Below are positions 33,343 through 35,497 of a DNA stretch of 35,497 nucleotides, piece by piece. The notes below the pieces were generated by a model that saw only the letters and a list, made by a program, of their open reading frames with translations, was not told the DNA's origin and ran no database searches. Positions within the stretch are counted from its first letter, which is position 1, and each line of letters opens with the position of its first letter. The DNA is from an uncultured Gammaproteobacteria bacterium (lineage in GTDB: Bacteria > Pseudomonadota > Gammaproteobacteria > HyVt-429), in the NCBI GenBank assembly GCA_947259975.1, contig CAMYOD010000001.1:26446-61942 (forward strand), read 5' to 3'. The translations under genes and the position numbers were made by a program.

Positions 33343-33433
33343 TGGCGGAGAGGGTGGGATTCGAACCCACGTGGGACATAAGCCCCCAACGGATTTCGAG
33401 TCCGCGCCGTTATGACCACTTCGGTACCTCTCC
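33343..33433 (-). tRNA. tRNA-Ser(CGA)
   Basis: On the minus strand GGAGAGG (5' end at 33433) pairs with CCTCTCC, followed by G and an encoded CCA. The D arm is CCGAAGTGGTCATAACGG, the anticodon loop CTCGAAA carries CGA, the long variable arm reads TGGGGGCTTATGTCCCA, and GTGGGTTCGAATCCCAC is the T arm. It reads UCG. Confidence 0.95.
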
Positions 33434-33536
33434 GGGGGGCGCATAGCTTACGTGCAGACTCCCGATCGGACAAGACTAGCTGTTATAGTTGTTCCATGCG
33501 AAACCTTGCAGCGGCTTTCGACGCGCCACGGTAACC

Positions 33537-34949
33537 ATGATTCGCGCCACACTTGAATGGATCTGGCTCGCGATTCTGGCCGCCGCCCTGCTGTTGCTAC
33601 CCTATTCCTATTCCGAGCGTTCAACTCTGCAGGCAGTCAAGGACAGCGGCAAGCTGGTCGTCCTGACATTCAACGGCCCCACAACCTATTACGAGGGCCC
33701 GGACGGCGGCGCCGGCTTCGAGCACGATCTCGCGCAACAATTCGCAGACACTCTGGGCGTCGAACTCGAAATCGTGGTGGAAGACAGTTTCGACAATATC
33801 CTGCCCCAGATCGCCAGCGGCAAAGCCCATTTTGCCGCCTCCGGTATTACAATAACCGACGCTCGCAAGGAGATCGTGCGGTTCTCACACCCCTACCAGG
33901 AGATCCGGCAGCAGGTGGTGTTTCGCCGCGGCAATCCGCGACCGCGCAAGATCAGCGACCTCGTCGGCCGAGATATCGGTGTCGTGGCCGGCAGTAGCTA
34001 CGTCGAGCGCCTCACAGACCTGAAGCAGGTCTATCCGGACCTGGAATGGACCGAGATCCCCGGCATGACACCCGAGGAATTATTGATCGAGGTCTGGGAG
34101 GGCCTTCTGGAGAACACCATCGCGGATTCGAATATCGTCGCGGTGGTGCGGCAACATTATCCCGAGATTCATTTCGGCTTCGATATACAAGGTTCCGAGC
34201 CGCTCGCGTGGGCATTTCCGATTTCGAACGATGATTCCCTTTACCTTGCCGCTAACCAATTCCTGCAGGAAATGGAAAATAGCGGCGGTCTCGCGCAGTT
34301 GCGCGACCGTTACTATGGTCCCGCCGGGCGCGCCAACTATGTCGACGTGACCACATTCCAGCGCCGGATCGACAACATTCTACCGCTTTACCAGGAAACC
34401 TTCGAAGCCGCCGCGGAAGAAAACGAAATCGATTGGCGCCTGCTTGCCGCCGTCGCGTACCAGGAGTCCTATTGGGACGCGGAGGCGGTCTCACCTACCG
34501 GGGTGCGTGGCATCATGATGCTGACGAAAGCGACGGCCAAGCGCCTCAAGATTGCCGACCGCACCGATCCGCAGGCGAGTATCGAAGGCGGCGCGCGCTA
34601 TTTGCGAACCCTGCGCAAAAAGATGCCGACGCGCATCGAAGAGCCCGATCGCACCTGGATGGCGCTTGCCGCATATAACGTGGGTTACGGCCATCTCGAG
34701 GACGCCCGCATCCTGACCGAGGCGCAAGGCGGTGACCCGGACAAATGGCTCGATGTGCGTGAGCACCTGCCCCTGCTCGCAAATCCGAAATGGTATCGAC
34801 GCACCAAGCACGGCTACGCGCGGGGCTATGAGCCGGTGAAATATGTCAGCCGGATTCGTTCCTTCTTCGACATCCTTACCCGGATCTCCGAGGAACAGGC
34901 CGCAGAGGAGGTTGTCGAAACGCCCGAGTTGGAGGTGCCCGCTCTGTAA
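33537..34949 (+). CDS. mltF: membrane-bound lytic murein transglycosylase MltF-like
   Basis: The 470-residue protein has an N-terminal hydrophobic export segment (about 8-23). A periplasmic solute-binding-like domain follows (about 30-265: LVVLTFNGPTTYYEGPDGGAGFEHDLAQ, then FAASGITITDARKEIVRFSHPY). The SLT catalytic domain (about 290-445) has Glu310 in AVAYQESYWDAEAVSPTGVRGIMMLT. It cleaves peptidoglycan to anhydromuropeptides. ATG 33537 is chosen; an in-frame TTG at 33489 adds residues before the signal. No lipobox cysteine is seen, so anchoring is probably by the N-terminal helix. It converges with tadA 8 bases away. Confidence 0.9.
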   Translation: MIRATLEWIWLAILAAALLLLPYSYSERSTLQAVKDSGKLVVLTFNGPTTYYEGPDGGAGFEHDLAQQFADTLGVELEIVVEDSFDNILPQIASGKAHFAASGITITDARKEIVRFSHPYQEIRQQVVFRRGNPRPRKISDLVGRDIGVVAGSSYVERLTDLKQVYPDLEWTEIPGMTPEELLIEVWEGLLENTIADSNIVAVVRQHYPEIHFGFDIQGSEPLAWAFPISNDDSLYLAANQFLQEMENSGGLAQLRDRYYGPAGRANYVDVTTFQRRIDNILPLYQETFEAAAEENEIDWRLLAAVAYQESYWDAEAVSPTGVRGIMMLTKATAKRLKIADRTDPQASIEGGARYLRTLRKKMPTRIEEPDRTWMALAAYNVGYGHLEDARILTEAQGGDPDKWLDVREHLPLLANPKWYRRTKHGYARGYEPVKYVSRIRSFFDILTRISEEQAAEEVVETPELEVPAL

Positions 34950-34957
34950 AGCATGCG

Positions 34958-35497
<540 letters not shown>

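Overview
The window looks like a chromosomal segment of a carbon-fixing (probably sulfur-oxidising) gammaproteobacterium. The evidence is a complete alpha-carboxysome operon with form I Rubisco, a DAB-type inorganic carbon pump, a BicA-like bicarbonate transporter, and housekeeping genes of gammaproteobacterial type (mltF-like, tadA, two tRNA-Ser). GC is high across most genes. The species cannot be named from sequence alone. Layout, left to right: (1) 1-1123, + strand: a truncated haem-binding DUF3365-type protein, a small cytochrome c and a single-domain globin. (2) 1124-1900: about 780 bases without a recognisable gene, holding two hairpins; one is a good terminator for the minus strand. 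(3) 1901-6620, + strand: a stand-alone PDC/Cache-type sensor protein, then an nrtABD-type nitrate ABC transporter. Its 394-base upstream region carries an NtrC-like site, an exact sigma-54 promoter, two hexaloop hairpins of the ANTAR-target type and an overlapping attenuator terminator. (4) 6692-12453: two minus-strand envelope genes (a predicted outer-membrane barrel and a secreted multidomain protein), divergent from a secreted Pro-rich repeat protein. The shared promoter region has an FNR-like box. (5) 12749-15679, + strand: bicA, csoS1D and a Nudix hydrolase. (6) 15862-25739, all minus strand, transcribed right to left: cbbL, cbbS, csoS2, csoSCA, csoS4A, csoS4B, two csoS1, a bacterioferritin-like gene, acRAF, mcdA, mcdB and cbbR. 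(7) 26112-32005, minus strand: dabB, a membrane protein of unknown role, dabA and a carboxysome-type PII protein (CPII), joined by overlapping stop/start codons. (8) 32006-35497: two tRNA-Ser genes, a MAPEG protein, repeats resembling the tRNA 3' end, an MltF-like lytic transglycosylase, tadA and a fragment of one more gene. How it works together: regions 5-7 form a nearly self-contained CO2-concentrating island. DabAB and BicA load the cytoplasm with bicarbonate, and CPII may sense bicarbonate or nucleotide state. CsoSCA converts bicarbonate to CO2 inside the CsoS1/CsoS4/CsoS1D shell, CsoS2 and acRAF assemble Rubisco, McdAB spaces carboxysomes along the nucleoid, and CbbR probably controls transcription. 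The nitrate importer next door is not part of that pathway; its lysine-type binding-protein signature and its nitrogen-control leader argue for nitrate rather than bicarbonate. The most notable non-coding signals are the nrtA leader, a CGATA/TATCG dyad shared by the bicA and cbbL upstream regions, and the tRNA-like repeats at the right end.
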